Source of the DNA: Martinezella multihospitum
GTDB lineage: Bacteria; Pseudomonadota; Alphaproteobacteria; Rhizobiales; Rhizobiaceae
Direction: 5' to 3'
DNA: 64,000 nt
NCBI RefSeq assembly: GCF_900094585.1
Contig: NZ_FMAG01000001.1
Span: forward strand, 1,130,530-1,194,529
The position numbers and the translations under genes are program-made. Position 1 is the stretch's first letter. Every line of letters begins with the position of its first letter. The notes under the pieces are model-generated. The model was not told where the DNA came from, made no database searches, and saw nothing but the letters and a program-made list of their open reading frames with translations. Shown here in pieces: positions 17,543-25,996 of this stretch.

Positions 17543-19138
17543 ATGAAGATGGGTTCCAGAAATCTGCGTCTCTCGGCGCTTCTGCTTGCGAGCGCCATGG
17601 CGTTGCCGCTGACATCGGTTGCCGCATCGGCCACCGACAAGGTGTCGATCGCCGTCAACACGATGCAGATTTTCAGTTCGCTCGATCCGGCGAAGGTCAC
17701 CGACTATACCGGCTACATGGCGATCGTGAACATGTATGATGCGCTGACGACCGTCAGCCCTTCGGGTGAGATCGTGCCCCATCTGGCAAAGTCCTGGGAT
17801 ATTTCCCCGGATGGTCTGACCTACACCTTCCATCTTCGCGATGATGCGAAGTTCCAGGATGGTACGCCCGTCAAGGCCTCCGATTTCGTCTGGTCGATCC
17901 AGCGCCTGATCGGTATCAACAAGGGTCCCTCCAACCTTATCGTCGGCCTCGTCCAGCCCGACAACGTCACCGCGCCCGACGAGAAGACCGTCGTCGTCAA
18001 GCTCGACCGGCAGTTCTCGCCGTTCATGGCTGTCACGCCGCTGATGATGGCGCTGAACGAGAAGCTCATCGAGGCGAATGCCAAGCCTGATGACAAGTGG
18101 GGCGAAGCCTATGTTGGCGAGCATTCGGCCGGCTCGGGTCCTTACAAGCTGGTCAGCTACAATCGCTCCGCCGATATGGTGATCGCACGCAATCCCGACT
18201 ATTTCCTCGGCTGGACCAAGGGAACGCCGATCGACGAGGTGCGCTTCGTCCAGACGAGCGACGACGCCACCGTTAAGGCGCTTGCCGAAAAGGGCGAGCT
18301 CGGGCTCTCCTCGCATGGGCTTGGCAACGATACCTATGAAACCCTTGGTAAGATGCCGGGTTACAAGCTGCTGCAGTCCGACACTGCCGGCGGCTTCGTC
18401 ATCAAGCTGAACAGCAAGGTCTATCCGACCGACGACGTGCATGTGCGCCGAGCGATCGCCTATGCGACCGACTACAAGACCATCCAGGAAGCGATCTATC
18501 CGGGCTCTGACATGACCGGTACGCTCTCGACTGTGTTCAAGGATGCGCATAACGGCGATATTCAGCCCGGTGTCTTCGACCTCGAAAAGGCGAAGGAAGA
18601 GCTCGCAAAGTCGAAATATGCCGGCCAGAAGATCACGCTGGTCAACAGCTATGTCGCCTCGCTCGCCTTCGAATCCGAAGTGGCGCTGCTGATGCAGGCC
18701 AATCTGGAACAGATCGGCATCACGCTCGACATCAAGCCCGAGCCCTGGAACCGCATCGTCGAGCTCTCCTCCAAGCCCGAGACCACGCCCGCCTCGACCC
18801 AGGTCAACATCTCGCCCAACTATCCATCGCCTGATGCGATTTTCTATAATCAGTACCACTCCAAGGCTTCCGGCACCTGGATGTCGATGGAATGGCTGCA
18901 GAATCCCGAGGTCGATGCGCTCATCGACAAGGCGAGGGCGACCACAGACGTCAAGGAGCAGAACGCGACCTACAAGGAGCTGCAGGCAAAGCTTGCCGAG
19001 CTGCAGCCAGATGTCTGGGCGGTATCGCCGAACCGGCGCTATGCGGCGAACAAGTGCCTTCAGGGCTATGAGTTCATCCCGATGCAGAGCTGGGACCTGA
19101 ACTTCTCGAATTTCCATTGGGACTGCAAGGCGAACTGA
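17543..19138 (+). CDS. ABC transporter periplasmic binding protein (SBP family 5, DppA/OppA type)
   Basis: A 531-residue protein with a signal peptide (residues 1 to about 29, ending LTSVAASA) and an SBP_bac_5 body: LAKSWDISPDGLTYTFHLRD, DDAKFQDGTPVKASDFVWS, and the tail NFHWDC. It delivers the ligand to the permeases upstream. It lies between the two HyuA-like/DUF917 pairs rather than at the operon head. A good ribosome binding site (GAGGAG) precedes ATG 17543. A stable hairpin and a repeat follow the stop codon, which would favour high expression of this gene relative to those after it. Confidence 0.92.
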   Translation: MKMGSRNLRLSALLLASAMALPLTSVAASATDKVSIAVNTMQIFSSLDPAKVTDYTGYMAIVNMYDALTTVSPSGEIVPHLAKSWDISPDGLTYTFHLRDDAKFQDGTPVKASDFVWSIQRLIGINKGPSNLIVGLVQPDNVTAPDEKTVVVKLDRQFSPFMAVTPLMMALNEKLIEANAKPDDKWGEAYVGEHSAGSGPYKLVSYNRSADMVIARNPDYFLGWTKGTPIDEVRFVQTSDDATVKALAEKGELGLSSHGLGNDTYETLGKMPGYKLLQSDTAGGFVIKLNSKVYPTDDVHVRRAIAYATDYKTIQEAIYPGSDMTGTLSTVFKDAHNGDIQPGVFDLEKAKEELAKSKYAGQKITLVNSYVASLAFESEVALLMQANLEQIGITLDIKPEPWNRIVELSSKPETTPASTQVNISPNYPSPDAIFYNQYHSKASGTWMSMEWLQNPEVDALIDKARATTDVKEQNATYKELQAKLAELQPDVWAVSPNRRYAANKCLQGYEFIPMQSWDLNFSNFHWDCKAN

Positions 19139-19161
19139 TCTTCGCTTGCACATCGAACAGA

Positions 19162-19184
19162 CCCGGCCCCTATTCGGGGTCGGG
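19162..19184 (+). terminator. Stem-loop after the binding-protein gene
   Basis: Arms CCCGGCCCC (19162-19170) and GGGGTCGGG (19176-19184) pair with one G-U wobble around a 5-base loop. It has no T-run, so it is more likely an mRNA-stabilising or partially terminating hairpin after the binding-protein gene than a full stop, since the operon seems to continue. Confidence 0.5.
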
Positions 19185-19190
19185 ACAGCT

Positions 19191-19284
19191 AGAGCAATTC
19201 CAGGAAAAAAGCGGAGCGGTTTTCCGTCCGGAATTGCGAGAAAACAAAGAGATAGAGCGGCTCAGAGTTTCCGTGAAAAGCTGA
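19191..19284. repeat. Rhizobial palindromic intergenic repeat (RIME-like)
   Basis: The segment AGAGCAATTCCAGGAAAA followed by a GGTTTTCCGTCCGGAATTGC arm and AACAAAGAGATAGAGCGG is the form I know as a dispersed intergenic repeat in Rhizobium, Sinorhizobium and relatives. The arms CAATTCC (19195-19201) and GGAATTG (19230-19236) frame an inner GGAAAA/TTTTCC pair, so the RNA folds into a long hairpin. It sits inside the operon between the binding-protein gene and the second DUF917 gene. The family identity is from memory and not from a search. Confidence 0.7.
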
Positions 19285-19309
19285 AGCGTTCTATTGCCGA
19301 AGGTGAAAC

Positions 19310-20386
19310 ATGCTTCAGGAATTTTCCGAAGAAAATATCGAGCCGCTCGCAACGGGAGCCTGGATCCTGGGCACCGGCGGTGGCGGCAATCCCTATATCT
19401 CGACCCTCAATCTTCGCAGGCTCTATGCCGAAGGCCGTCGCGTGCAGGTGATGGATCCGATGGCGCTCGACGATGACGATATGGTCGCCGTCGTCTCGAA
19501 AATGGGTGCGCCGCTGGTCGGGCAGGAGCGCTTGAGCGATCCCGTGCATCTGGCGCGGGCGGTCGAGGTCATGGAGGATTATCTCGGCAAGCCCTTCCGC
19601 GCGATCATGAGCGTCGAGATCGGCGGCTCGAATGCGCTGTCCTCCTTCCTTACCGCCGCGATGCTCGGCCGGCCTGTTGTTAATGCCGATGCCATGGGAC
19701 GTGCCTATCCCGAGGCACAGATGACCTCCTTTGCCATCGGCAATCTGCCGATGTATCCGCTGTCCCTCGTGGATGTGCGCGACAATGAGGTCATCGTCAC
19801 CAAGGCTGCATCCTGGAAGTGGATGGAGCGCATCTCGCGCAAGGTCTGCACCGAAGTCGGTTCGACGGCGGCAACCTGCAAGGCGCCGCGCACGGGCCGC
19901 GAGGTGAAGGACTGGGGCATTCACTACACCATCACCAAGGCGACGGAGCTTGGCCGAACCGTCATCGAGGCGCGCGCGCGTCACGACGATCCGGTGAAGG
20001 CGGTTCTCGATCACGAGGGCGGGAAGCAACTGTTTCGCGGCAAGGTGATCGATGTGGCGCGCGAAACCACCGGCGGTTTCCTTCGCGGGCGGACCGTGAT
20101 CGAAGGTATCGATGCCGACAAGGGTTCGCGGATGGAACTGGCGTTCCAGAACGAGTGGGCCGTCGCCTTCCGCGATGGCGAGCCGGTGGGAATGACGCCG
20201 GATCTTCTTTGCCTGCTCGATACGATTTCCGGCAGCGCCATCGGCACGGAATCCGTGCGTTATGGCCAGCGTGTAACCGTTATTGCACTGCCGGCACCTG
20301 AGCTTTTGACCTCGCCTGCGGGGATCGCAGCGGTTGGTCCCCGTGCCTTTGGCTATGACATTGATTTCAGATCGGTATTCGCATGA
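19310..20386 (+). CDS. DUF917 (S-methyl-thiohydantoin desulfurase-like) protein, copy 2
   Basis: A 358-residue paralogue of the gene at 16368, about 20 residues shorter at the N-terminus. It shares GAWILGTGGGGNPYISTLNL, SVEIGGSNALSSFLTAAMLG, and DAMGRAYPEAQMTSFA, as well as the C-terminal RYGQRVTVIALPAPELL. Its stop overlaps the start of the second HyuA-like gene by ATGA. The gene order DUF917-HyuA here is the reverse of the first pair, which is HyuA-DUF917. Substrate specificity may differ between copies. Confidence 0.82.
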   Translation: MLQEFSEENIEPLATGAWILGTGGGGNPYISTLNLRRLYAEGRRVQVMDPMALDDDDMVAVVSKMGAPLVGQERLSDPVHLARAVEVMEDYLGKPFRAIMSVEIGGSNALSSFLTAAMLGRPVVNADAMGRAYPEAQMTSFAIGNLPMYPLSLVDVRDNEVIVTKAASWKWMERISRKVCTEVGSTAATCKAPRTGREVKDWGIHYTITKATELGRTVIEARARHDDPVKAVLDHEGGKQLFRGKVIDVARETTGGFLRGRTVIEGIDADKGSRMELAFQNEWAVAFRDGEPVGMTPDLLCLLDTISGSAIGTESVRYGQRVTVIALPAPELLTSPAGIAAVGPRAFGYDIDFRSVFA

Positions 20387-21921
20387 AACGCATCGGTATT
20401 GACGTTGGCGGCACCAATACGGATGCCGTTCTCATCGATGGTGAGAAGATCATCGCTTCCATCAAGGTTCCCACCACGCAGGACGTGATGTCCGGCGTGA
20501 AGTCGGCCTTGAGCCATGTCGCCGGCCATGCCGGCTCATCCAGCCGGCCGATCGATGCCGTCATGATCGGCACCACGCATTTTACCAATGCCGTCGTCGA
20601 GCGGGCGCGGCTGGAAAGGGTGGCTGCGATCCGCATCGCGCTGCCGACGGGCGCGTCCCTGCCGCCGATGTGCGATTGGCCGGACGACCTGCGCGCGGCG
20701 GTCGATCCGCTCATTTTCATGGTTCATGGCGGCCACGAGTATGATGGCAGCCCGCTCGTGCCGATGATCCCCGACGAAATCCGCGAAGCCGCGATGAAGA
20801 TCCTTGATGCCGGCATCACCTCGATCGCGATATCGGCAACATTCTCGCCGCTGACGACCGAATGCGAAGTCAAGGCCGCCGAAATCGTCCGTTCTGTAAT
20901 CCCGGATGCGCGGATCACGCTGTCACACACGCTCGGGCGGATCGGATTGCTCGAACGCGAGAATGTCGCGCTTCTCAATGCGGCGCTGCAGTCGCTGGGC
21001 AGGACGACGGTGCAGGCCTTCTCGGATGCGCTGCGCGAAGCAGGCGTTGCCGCACCCTTTTACCTGACGCAGAATGACGGTACGGTCGCGCTGGCGGATG
21101 TTGCCGCGGCCAATCCGGTTCACAGCTTTGCCTCCGGTCCGACGAATTCGATGCGCGGTGCGGCTTTTCTGACTGGCCTGAGCGACGCCATGGTGGTCGA
21201 TGTCGGCGGTACGACCTCGGATATCGGCTGCCTCGTCGGCGGCTTCCCGCGCGAGGCCAACAACATCGTCCATATCGGCGGCGTGCGCACGCTGTTCCGC
21301 ATGCCCGATCTTCTGCCGATCGCGCTTGGCGGTGGCACGATCATCGATCCGGAAACGGGTAAGATCGGCCCGCGTTCGGTCGGCTATCGCATCCTGACGG
21401 AGGCTCGCGTTTTTGGCGGCAAGACGCTGACCACCTCGGACATCGCCGTCGCCGCCGGTCTGGTCGAGATGGGGGACAAGGATCGCGTTCGGAATCTCGA
21501 CCCGGCCTTCGTAAAGGCAAGCCTTGAACGCATCCGCGATATGGTGACAGACAGCTTCGACCAGATGAAGACGTCGGCAGAGGATGTGCCCTTGATCGCC
21601 GTCGGCGGCGCCGCTTTCCTGATCCCGGAAAAGATTGCGGGAGCTTCGGAGGTCCTTCGCGTCGCGAATGCCGGCGTTGCCAATGCACTCGGTGCCGCGA
21701 TGGCGCAGGTCTCGGGCGAGGTCGACCAGGTGTTTTCGGGGTTGAGCCGCGACGAAGCCATCGCCAAGGCAGAAGCGGAGGCGCAGGATGCCGCTGTTGC
21801 CTCTGGTGCGAGCCGCGAAAGCGTGAAGACGCTCGAAGTCGAGGATATTCCGATTGCCTATCTGCCCGGCGGAGCGCGCCGTGTAAGAGTAAGGGTCATC
21901 GGCGATATCGCCTTCAACTGA
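20383..21921 (+). CDS. Hydantoinase/oxoprolinase A-like (HyuA-family) protein, copy 2
   Basis: A 512-residue protein with phosphate loop KRIGIDVGGTNTDAVLIDGE, MIGTTHFTNAVVERARLERV, LPPMCDWPDDLR, second loop VVDVGGTTSDIGCL and IAVGGAAFLIPEKIAG. It aligns along its full length with the gene at 14819 (for example identical IGTTHFTNAV and ASGPTNSMRGAAFLTGL), so the two arose by duplication. It lacks a HyuB neighbour. It is expected to act with DUF917 copy 2 in ATP-dependent opening or processing of a cyclic amide; this is inference. Confidence 0.88.
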   Translation: MKRIGIDVGGTNTDAVLIDGEKIIASIKVPTTQDVMSGVKSALSHVAGHAGSSSRPIDAVMIGTTHFTNAVVERARLERVAAIRIALPTGASLPPMCDWPDDLRAAVDPLIFMVHGGHEYDGSPLVPMIPDEIREAAMKILDAGITSIAISATFSPLTTECEVKAAEIVRSVIPDARITLSHTLGRIGLLERENVALLNAALQSLGRTTVQAFSDALREAGVAAPFYLTQNDGTVALADVAAANPVHSFASGPTNSMRGAAFLTGLSDAMVVDVGGTTSDIGCLVGGFPREANNIVHIGGVRTLFRMPDLLPIALGGGTIIDPETGKIGPRSVGYRILTEARVFGGKTLTTSDIAVAAGLVEMGDKDRVRNLDPAFVKASLERIRDMVTDSFDQMKTSAEDVPLIAVGGAAFLIPEKIAGASEVLRVANAGVANALGAAMAQVSGEVDQVFSGLSRDEAIAKAEAEAQDAAVASGASRESVKTLEVEDIPIAYLPGGARRVRVRVIGDIAFN

Positions 21922-22010
21922 AATGGCGTGTCCGGTCAGGCTGATCGGGCGTTGTTGAGGAGAGCGGTGTTCGGCAGACAGGTTGCGCCGACGGCGGATC
22001 GGAGTGGAAA

Positions 22011-22955
22011 ATGACGAAGATTGCGCTGGCTATTCACGGTGGTTGCGGTGTTATGCCGGAAGACAGCATGACGCCGGAGGAATGGGAGGGCGCGCGCCGC
22101 GACCTGGCTGCCGCTTTGCGTGCAGGCTATGCGCGGCTGCAGGCCGGTGACAGCGCGGTCGATGCCGTCGAGGCCGCCGTCGTGGTCATGGAGGACAGCC
22201 CGCATTTCAACGCGGGCCATGGCGCTGCGCTCAACGAAAACGGCGTGCACGAGCTTGATGCCTCGATCATGGATGGGACGGCGCTGGAGGCGGGTGCAAT
22301 CAGCGCCTCTCGTGCAATCCGCAACCCGATCAAGGCCGCCCGCGCATTGATGGAAGATGGCCGTGCCGTCTACATGACCGGGCCTGCTGCCGACCGGTTT
22401 GCCGAGGCCAAGGGATTGCAGGTCGAGCCGCAATCCTATTTTACCACACCGAAGCGGGTCGAGGCGCTTGAGGCCATGAAGCGCCATGCCGCTGCCGGCA
22501 CCGAAGGGACCGAGAACGAAAAGCATGGCACGGTCGGGGCCGTTGCGCTCGATGCCGCCGGCCATCTTGCCGCCGCCACCTCGACAGGCGGCTACAACAA
22601 CAAGCCTGACGGGCGCGTGGGCGACAGCCCGGTCATCGGTGCGGGCACCTATGCACGCGACGGCGTCTGTGCGGTGTCTGGAACAGGCAAGGGCGAGTTC
22701 TTCATCCGCTATGTGGTTGGGCACGAGATCGCATCCCGTATGGCCTATCTGAAGCAGGATATAGCGACGGCGACAGACGGGTTGATCAACCAGGATCTGG
22801 CGCCATATCAGATCGGCGCCGGGCTGGTGGCGATAGATGCTCAGGGTATTGCCGTTGCGCCCTACAATACGCCGGGAATGTTTCGTGGCTGGGTGACGCC
22901 GGAAGGCAAGGGTTTCGTCGCGACGCATGAGCGCGTCTACGAAATCGAGCTGTAA
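22011..22955 (+). CDS. iaaA: Isoaspartyl peptidase / L-asparaginase (Ntn-hydrolase, IaaA family)
   Basis: A 314-residue precursor. The N-terminal half (AIHGGCGVMPED, HFNAGHGAALNENG) and the autocleavage site HGTVGAVALDAAGHLAAATS, with Thr174 as the expected nucleophile exposed after cleavage, are diagnostic of the plant-type asparaginase/isoaspartyl dipeptidase family; STGG and GTGKGEFFIR follow. It hydrolyses beta-aspartyl dipeptides or asparagine. It closes the operon (89-bp gap), which suggests that imported substrates include isoaspartyl or cyclised Asp/Asn products. Confidence 0.92.
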   Translation: MTKIALAIHGGCGVMPEDSMTPEEWEGARRDLAAALRAGYARLQAGDSAVDAVEAAVVVMEDSPHFNAGHGAALNENGVHELDASIMDGTALEAGAISASRAIRNPIKAARALMEDGRAVYMTGPAADRFAEAKGLQVEPQSYFTTPKRVEALEAMKRHAAAGTEGTENEKHGTVGAVALDAAGHLAAATSTGGYNNKPDGRVGDSPVIGAGTYARDGVCAVSGTGKGEFFIRYVVGHEIASRMAYLKQDIATATDGLINQDLAPYQIGAGLVAIDAQGIAVAPYNTPGMFRGWVTPEGKGFVATHERVYEIEL

Positions 22956-23002
22956 CCGGGCTGCGGCTGAACGAAGCTATGGCTCGGCACTACCCTGTGG
23001 AT

Positions 23003-23548
23003 TCACGGCGTTTGGCACTCAAGTACATAGCAGCACTGAACGATGGTTTCGTGGCGCGCCCGCGAGAAAAGTTCCCTGCTGCCGACTTGGCGGAAGCCCA
23101 GTTTAGTCAGCACCCGTCCAGAGGCCGGGTTGTCGGACGCGTGACCGGATTCGAGGCTGGAGAGGCCGACTTCGTGGAAGACGAAGCCGATCAACGCTTG
23201 CGCTGCCTCGAAGGCATAGCCCTTTCCCCAGGCTTGCTTCTCCAGCCAATAGCCAAGGCTGCCTGCGTTGCCGACAATGCCATCAACATCGACGATACCG
23301 ATCATTCTTTCCTCTTGTTCGATGGCGAAGCGATAGGCGGAGCCTTCGGCCCATTCGCGCTCATGGTTGGAAAACCAATCTTTGATATTGTTTTCGTTCG
23401 GCGGGTATGAGGCGTTGCTCAGCATGCGCGTCACAGCCCAATCGCTCTGAATTTCGGATGCGCGTTTGGTATCGGTGGCCGATGTCGGACGCAGGCGGAG
23501 GCGTGCTGTCTCGATGGATGAGCGATGGATCAATCTTGCGGTCATCAT
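23003..23548 (-). CDS. GNAT-family acetyltransferase (RimJ/RimL type)
   Basis: About 181 residues from ATG 23548 (MMTARLIHRSSIETARLRLR). Features are the T-x-R-L-x-L-R-x opening of the RimJ/RimL group, GIVDVDGIVGNAGSLGYWLE, the acetyl-CoA loop QAWGKGYAFEAAQALIGF and the Asn-rich DNPASGRVLTKLGFR motif. It N-acetylates a small molecule or protein N-terminus; the substrate is unknown. It is convergent with iaaA. An upstream extension to 23599 is possible but does not match the family. Confidence 0.85.
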   Translation of the reverse strand: MMTARLIHRSSIETARLRLRPTSATDTKRASEIQSDWAVTRMLSNASYPPNENNIKDWFSNHEREWAEGSAYRFAIEQEERMIGIVDVDGIVGNAGSLGYWLEKQAWGKGYAFEAAQALIGFVFHEVGLSSLESGHASDNPASGRVLTKLGFRQVGSRELFSRARHETIVQCCYVLECQTP

Positions 23549-23851
23549 ATGAGGGCTCTTGCCGAATGAGGGATATCGAGGGGCGGCGCCCGAGGCCACT
23601 ATCTACGCACGAGGTGATAATGGGAACCGATATCGCCCGATTTTGTCTGGTCTCCATTTTTTAGCGTTAGACAATATATTGCCGCAATGGGCGCGCAAAA
23701 GCGCCGCCTCTTGCGGGCCTAGCCTGCAGGAAATATGGGACCGGCCGTGAGAGCGTTCCGTTTACGAGGGGCGAACCCCCTTTCGCGGTCCGGTCCTTCC
23801 CCGTCAATCCATGTCCTCATAGTCCTCGCTTTGGCGAGCAAGTCTTGATGG

Positions 23852-24553
23852 CTATGAAGTCGCCTGCTCCCGCGCGTGTCCAAGGAAGCCTGACGTCTGG
23901 TCGAGAACAGCCTCCATCGCGTGTCTGGCGGCGATACTGTCGCCTGCGGCGATTGCCTCGGCAACTGCGGCGTGGTTTTCGAGATTGGCCGCAAACGCAC
24001 CGACCGTATGCGGGAAAACGGCATCGAGAATGGATTCGATCGCCTGGCGCAGGCTTTGCAGCACCGGATTATGCGTTGCAGCAAGGATCGCCATGTGAAA
24101 GGCCTTGTCGGCGGCGACGGCTGCGATCGGGTTCTTCTGGTCCCGTTCCATGCGGCGATAGATGTCGAGGATCGCCTGACGTTCCAGGTCGGTTGCCCGC
24201 AATGCCGCCAGTGCGGCGGCTCCGGGCTCGATGATCTGGCGGGCTTCTGCAAAAGCCATAAGCTCATCGTGCGAGATCCGTCCGCGCGACAGCCATGCGA
24301 TCAGTTCCCCATCGAGCCATTGCCATCGCTCTCGCGGCTCTACTCGCGTGCCCGTGCGTTGCCTGACGGTCACGAGACCCTTGGCCGACAATATCTTCGC
24401 CGCTTCACGTACGACCGTACGGCTGACGCCGAATTCCTGTTCCAGCTCGCCTTCCGAGGGAAGATAGGCGCCGGGCGGTATTTGTCCGGAGGCGATGCGG
24501 ATGCCGAGAGCTTCCACAAGGGCCGTCGTCCTGTTCGGCTTTGTCTTCGTCAT
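23852..24553 (-). CDS. GntR-family regulator, FadR subfamily
   Basis: About 233 residues from ATG 24553 (MTKTKPNRTTALVEALGIRI). The winged HTH is at residues about 20-75 (YLPSEGELEQEFGVSRTVVR, EAAKILSAKGLV) and the FCD ligand domain follows with its metal-binding residues (AEARQIIEPGAAALAA, DKAFHMAILAATHN, NLENHAAVAEAI). It is divergent from the MFS sugar-acid transporter at 24691, and a long perfect palindrome lies between them. FCD regulators of this type usually sense sugar acids and release repression. Confidence 0.9.
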   Translation of the reverse strand: MTKTKPNRTTALVEALGIRIASGQIPPGAYLPSEGELEQEFGVSRTVVREAAKILSAKGLVTVRQRTGTRVEPRERWQWLDGELIAWLSRGRISHDELMAFAEARQIIEPGAAALAALRATDLERQAILDIYRRMERDQKNPIAAVAADKAFHMAILAATHNPVLQSLRQAIESILDAVFPHTVGAFAANLENHAAVAEAIAAGDSIAARHAMEAVLDQTSGFLGHAREQATS

Positions 24554-24624
24554 GCCTCTGTCCTTCACCGCCATTGCCAACGAGACCAATCAGAATGCGG
24601 TGACAAAAGCAAATAGCTTGTTGC

Positions 24625-24663
24625 CTTACAAACATCATATGTTAAAGGTATGATGTTTGTAAG
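24625..24663. promoter_or_regulatory. Operator-like inverted repeat between GntR and MFS genes
   Basis: Two perfect 14-base arms, CTTACAAACATCAT (24625-24638) and ATGATGTTTGTAAG (24650-24663), are separated by 11 bases. It lies in the 137-bp divergent gap, 27 bp before the MFS start, where a repressor would cover the promoter. It is probably the operator of the FadR-type regulator at 23852; that assignment is inference. Confidence 0.75.
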
Positions 24664-24690
24664 ACGCCGATGAGTGCCGTGGAGGGGGAA

Positions 24691-25986
24691 ATGAAATTCG
24701 ACACCAATGGGGAGGCGGTCCGCCGCATCAATCTGCGCATCCTGCCGTTCCTGATGCTGCTTTATCTCGTCGCTTACATCGACCGGTCCAATATCTCCGT
24801 CGCCGCGCTCGGAATGAATGAGGAGTTGGGCCTGACAAGCCAGATGTATGGGCTGGCGGCCGGCATATTCTTCGCGACCTATATCGTCTTCGAAATACCG
24901 AGCAACATGCTGCTGGCCCGCTTCGGCGCACGTCGCTGGATTGCCCGCATCATGATCAGCTGGGGCATCATTGCTGCCGGCATGGCATTCATATCCAGCG
25001 CCTATCAGCTCTATGGAATGCGCCTCCTTCTCGGGGCGGCCGAGGCGGGCTTCACGCCGGGCATCATCTTCTATCTCGCGAAATGGTATCCGTCGCGCGA
25101 CAGGGCGAACGCCATGTCCTTCTTCTATATCGGCGCAGCGCTCGCATCGGTCATCGGCTTACCGCTCTCAGGCCTGCTGCTCAATGCGCACGGCATTCTC
25201 GGCCTATCGGGATGGCGCTGGGTATTTCTGATCGAAGGCATTCCCGCCATCCTGTTGGGCTTCGTCGTGTGGAAGTTTCTGCCCGATCGTCCACGAGATG
25301 CGGCCTGGCTCACTGCCGAGCAGCAGGATGGCCTCGAGCGCACGATTGCAGCCGAAGAGGAGAAGGCGCCTATCTCGCATCATGCATCCTGGAGTGCCGC
25401 CTTTTCCAACGCTCGCGTCTGGATGCTTGCCTTCTTCTGGCTGCTTCAGGCCTTCGGGACGATCGGCATCACGCTTTTCATGCCGCTGATCGTCAAGAGC
25501 CTGTCCGGCGGCGGCAATCTGGCGGTAAGCCTACTTTCAGCGGTGCCGTTTCTGGCCGCCAGCATCTTCATGTTCTTCAATGGCAGGCATTCCGATCGAA
25601 CCGGCGAGCGCGCGCTTCATCTCGGGCTGCCGCTCACTTTCGCCGGTGTCTGCCTTCTCGGCGCGACCTATGCCGGCGATCCACACCTGGCCTACTTGCT
25701 GCTCGTCCTTTCGGTGGCACTCAACTGGGCAGTTATTCCGATCTTCTGGGCTGTCACCACCGAGTTCGTCTCGGGGATTGCGGCTGCCGTATCGATCGCA
25801 CTCATCAATGCGCTGGCGAATGTCGCAGGCCTCGCCCTGCCGCCGGTGATCGGCTGGATCAAGGATTCGACCGGGAGCTATGATGTGGCGCTGACGCTGG
25901 TGGCTGCCGCGTTGATCGCGGGTGGCCTCCTTGGCATCGCAATCGTCCGCACGGGTGCGCCGGCCCTTCGGCTTTCAAAACAATAA
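24691..25986 (+). CDS. MFS transporter, anion:cation symporter (ACS) family, probable sugar-acid permease
   Basis: About 431 residues with 12 predicted helices. The family opening RRINLRILPFLMLLYLVAYI then DRSNISVAALGM is clear, with FEIPSNMLLARFGARRWIAR in helix 2-3 and GAAEAGFTPGIIFYLAKWYP. ATG 24691 is chosen because GGAGGGG lies just upstream; an ATG at 24670 lies before that site. ACS members import hexuronates, galactonate, tartrate and similar acids. It is followed 10 bp later by the DapA-family gene, so the two form a catabolic operon. Confidence 0.9.
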   Translation: MKFDTNGEAVRRINLRILPFLMLLYLVAYIDRSNISVAALGMNEELGLTSQMYGLAAGIFFATYIVFEIPSNMLLARFGARRWIARIMISWGIIAAGMAFISSAYQLYGMRLLLGAAEAGFTPGIIFYLAKWYPSRDRANAMSFFYIGAALASVIGLPLSGLLLNAHGILGLSGWRWVFLIEGIPAILLGFVVWKFLPDRPRDAAWLTAEQQDGLERTIAAEEEKAPISHHASWSAAFSNARVWMLAFFWLLQAFGTIGITLFMPLIVKSLSGGGNLAVSLLSAVPFLAASIFMFFNGRHSDRTGERALHLGLPLTFAGVCLLGATYAGDPHLAYLLLVLSVALNWAVIPIFWAVTTEFVSGIAAAVSIALINALANVAGLALPPVIGWIKDSTGSYDVALTLVAAALIAGGLLGIAIVRTGAPALRLSKQ

Positions 25987-25996
25987 GGCATTCAAG

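Noticed and set aside
17525..19153. Long open frame on the minus strand, 542 codons, antisense to the binding-protein gene
   Set aside because: It mirrors the real gene codon for codon, has no family match and is an artefact of high GC third positions.
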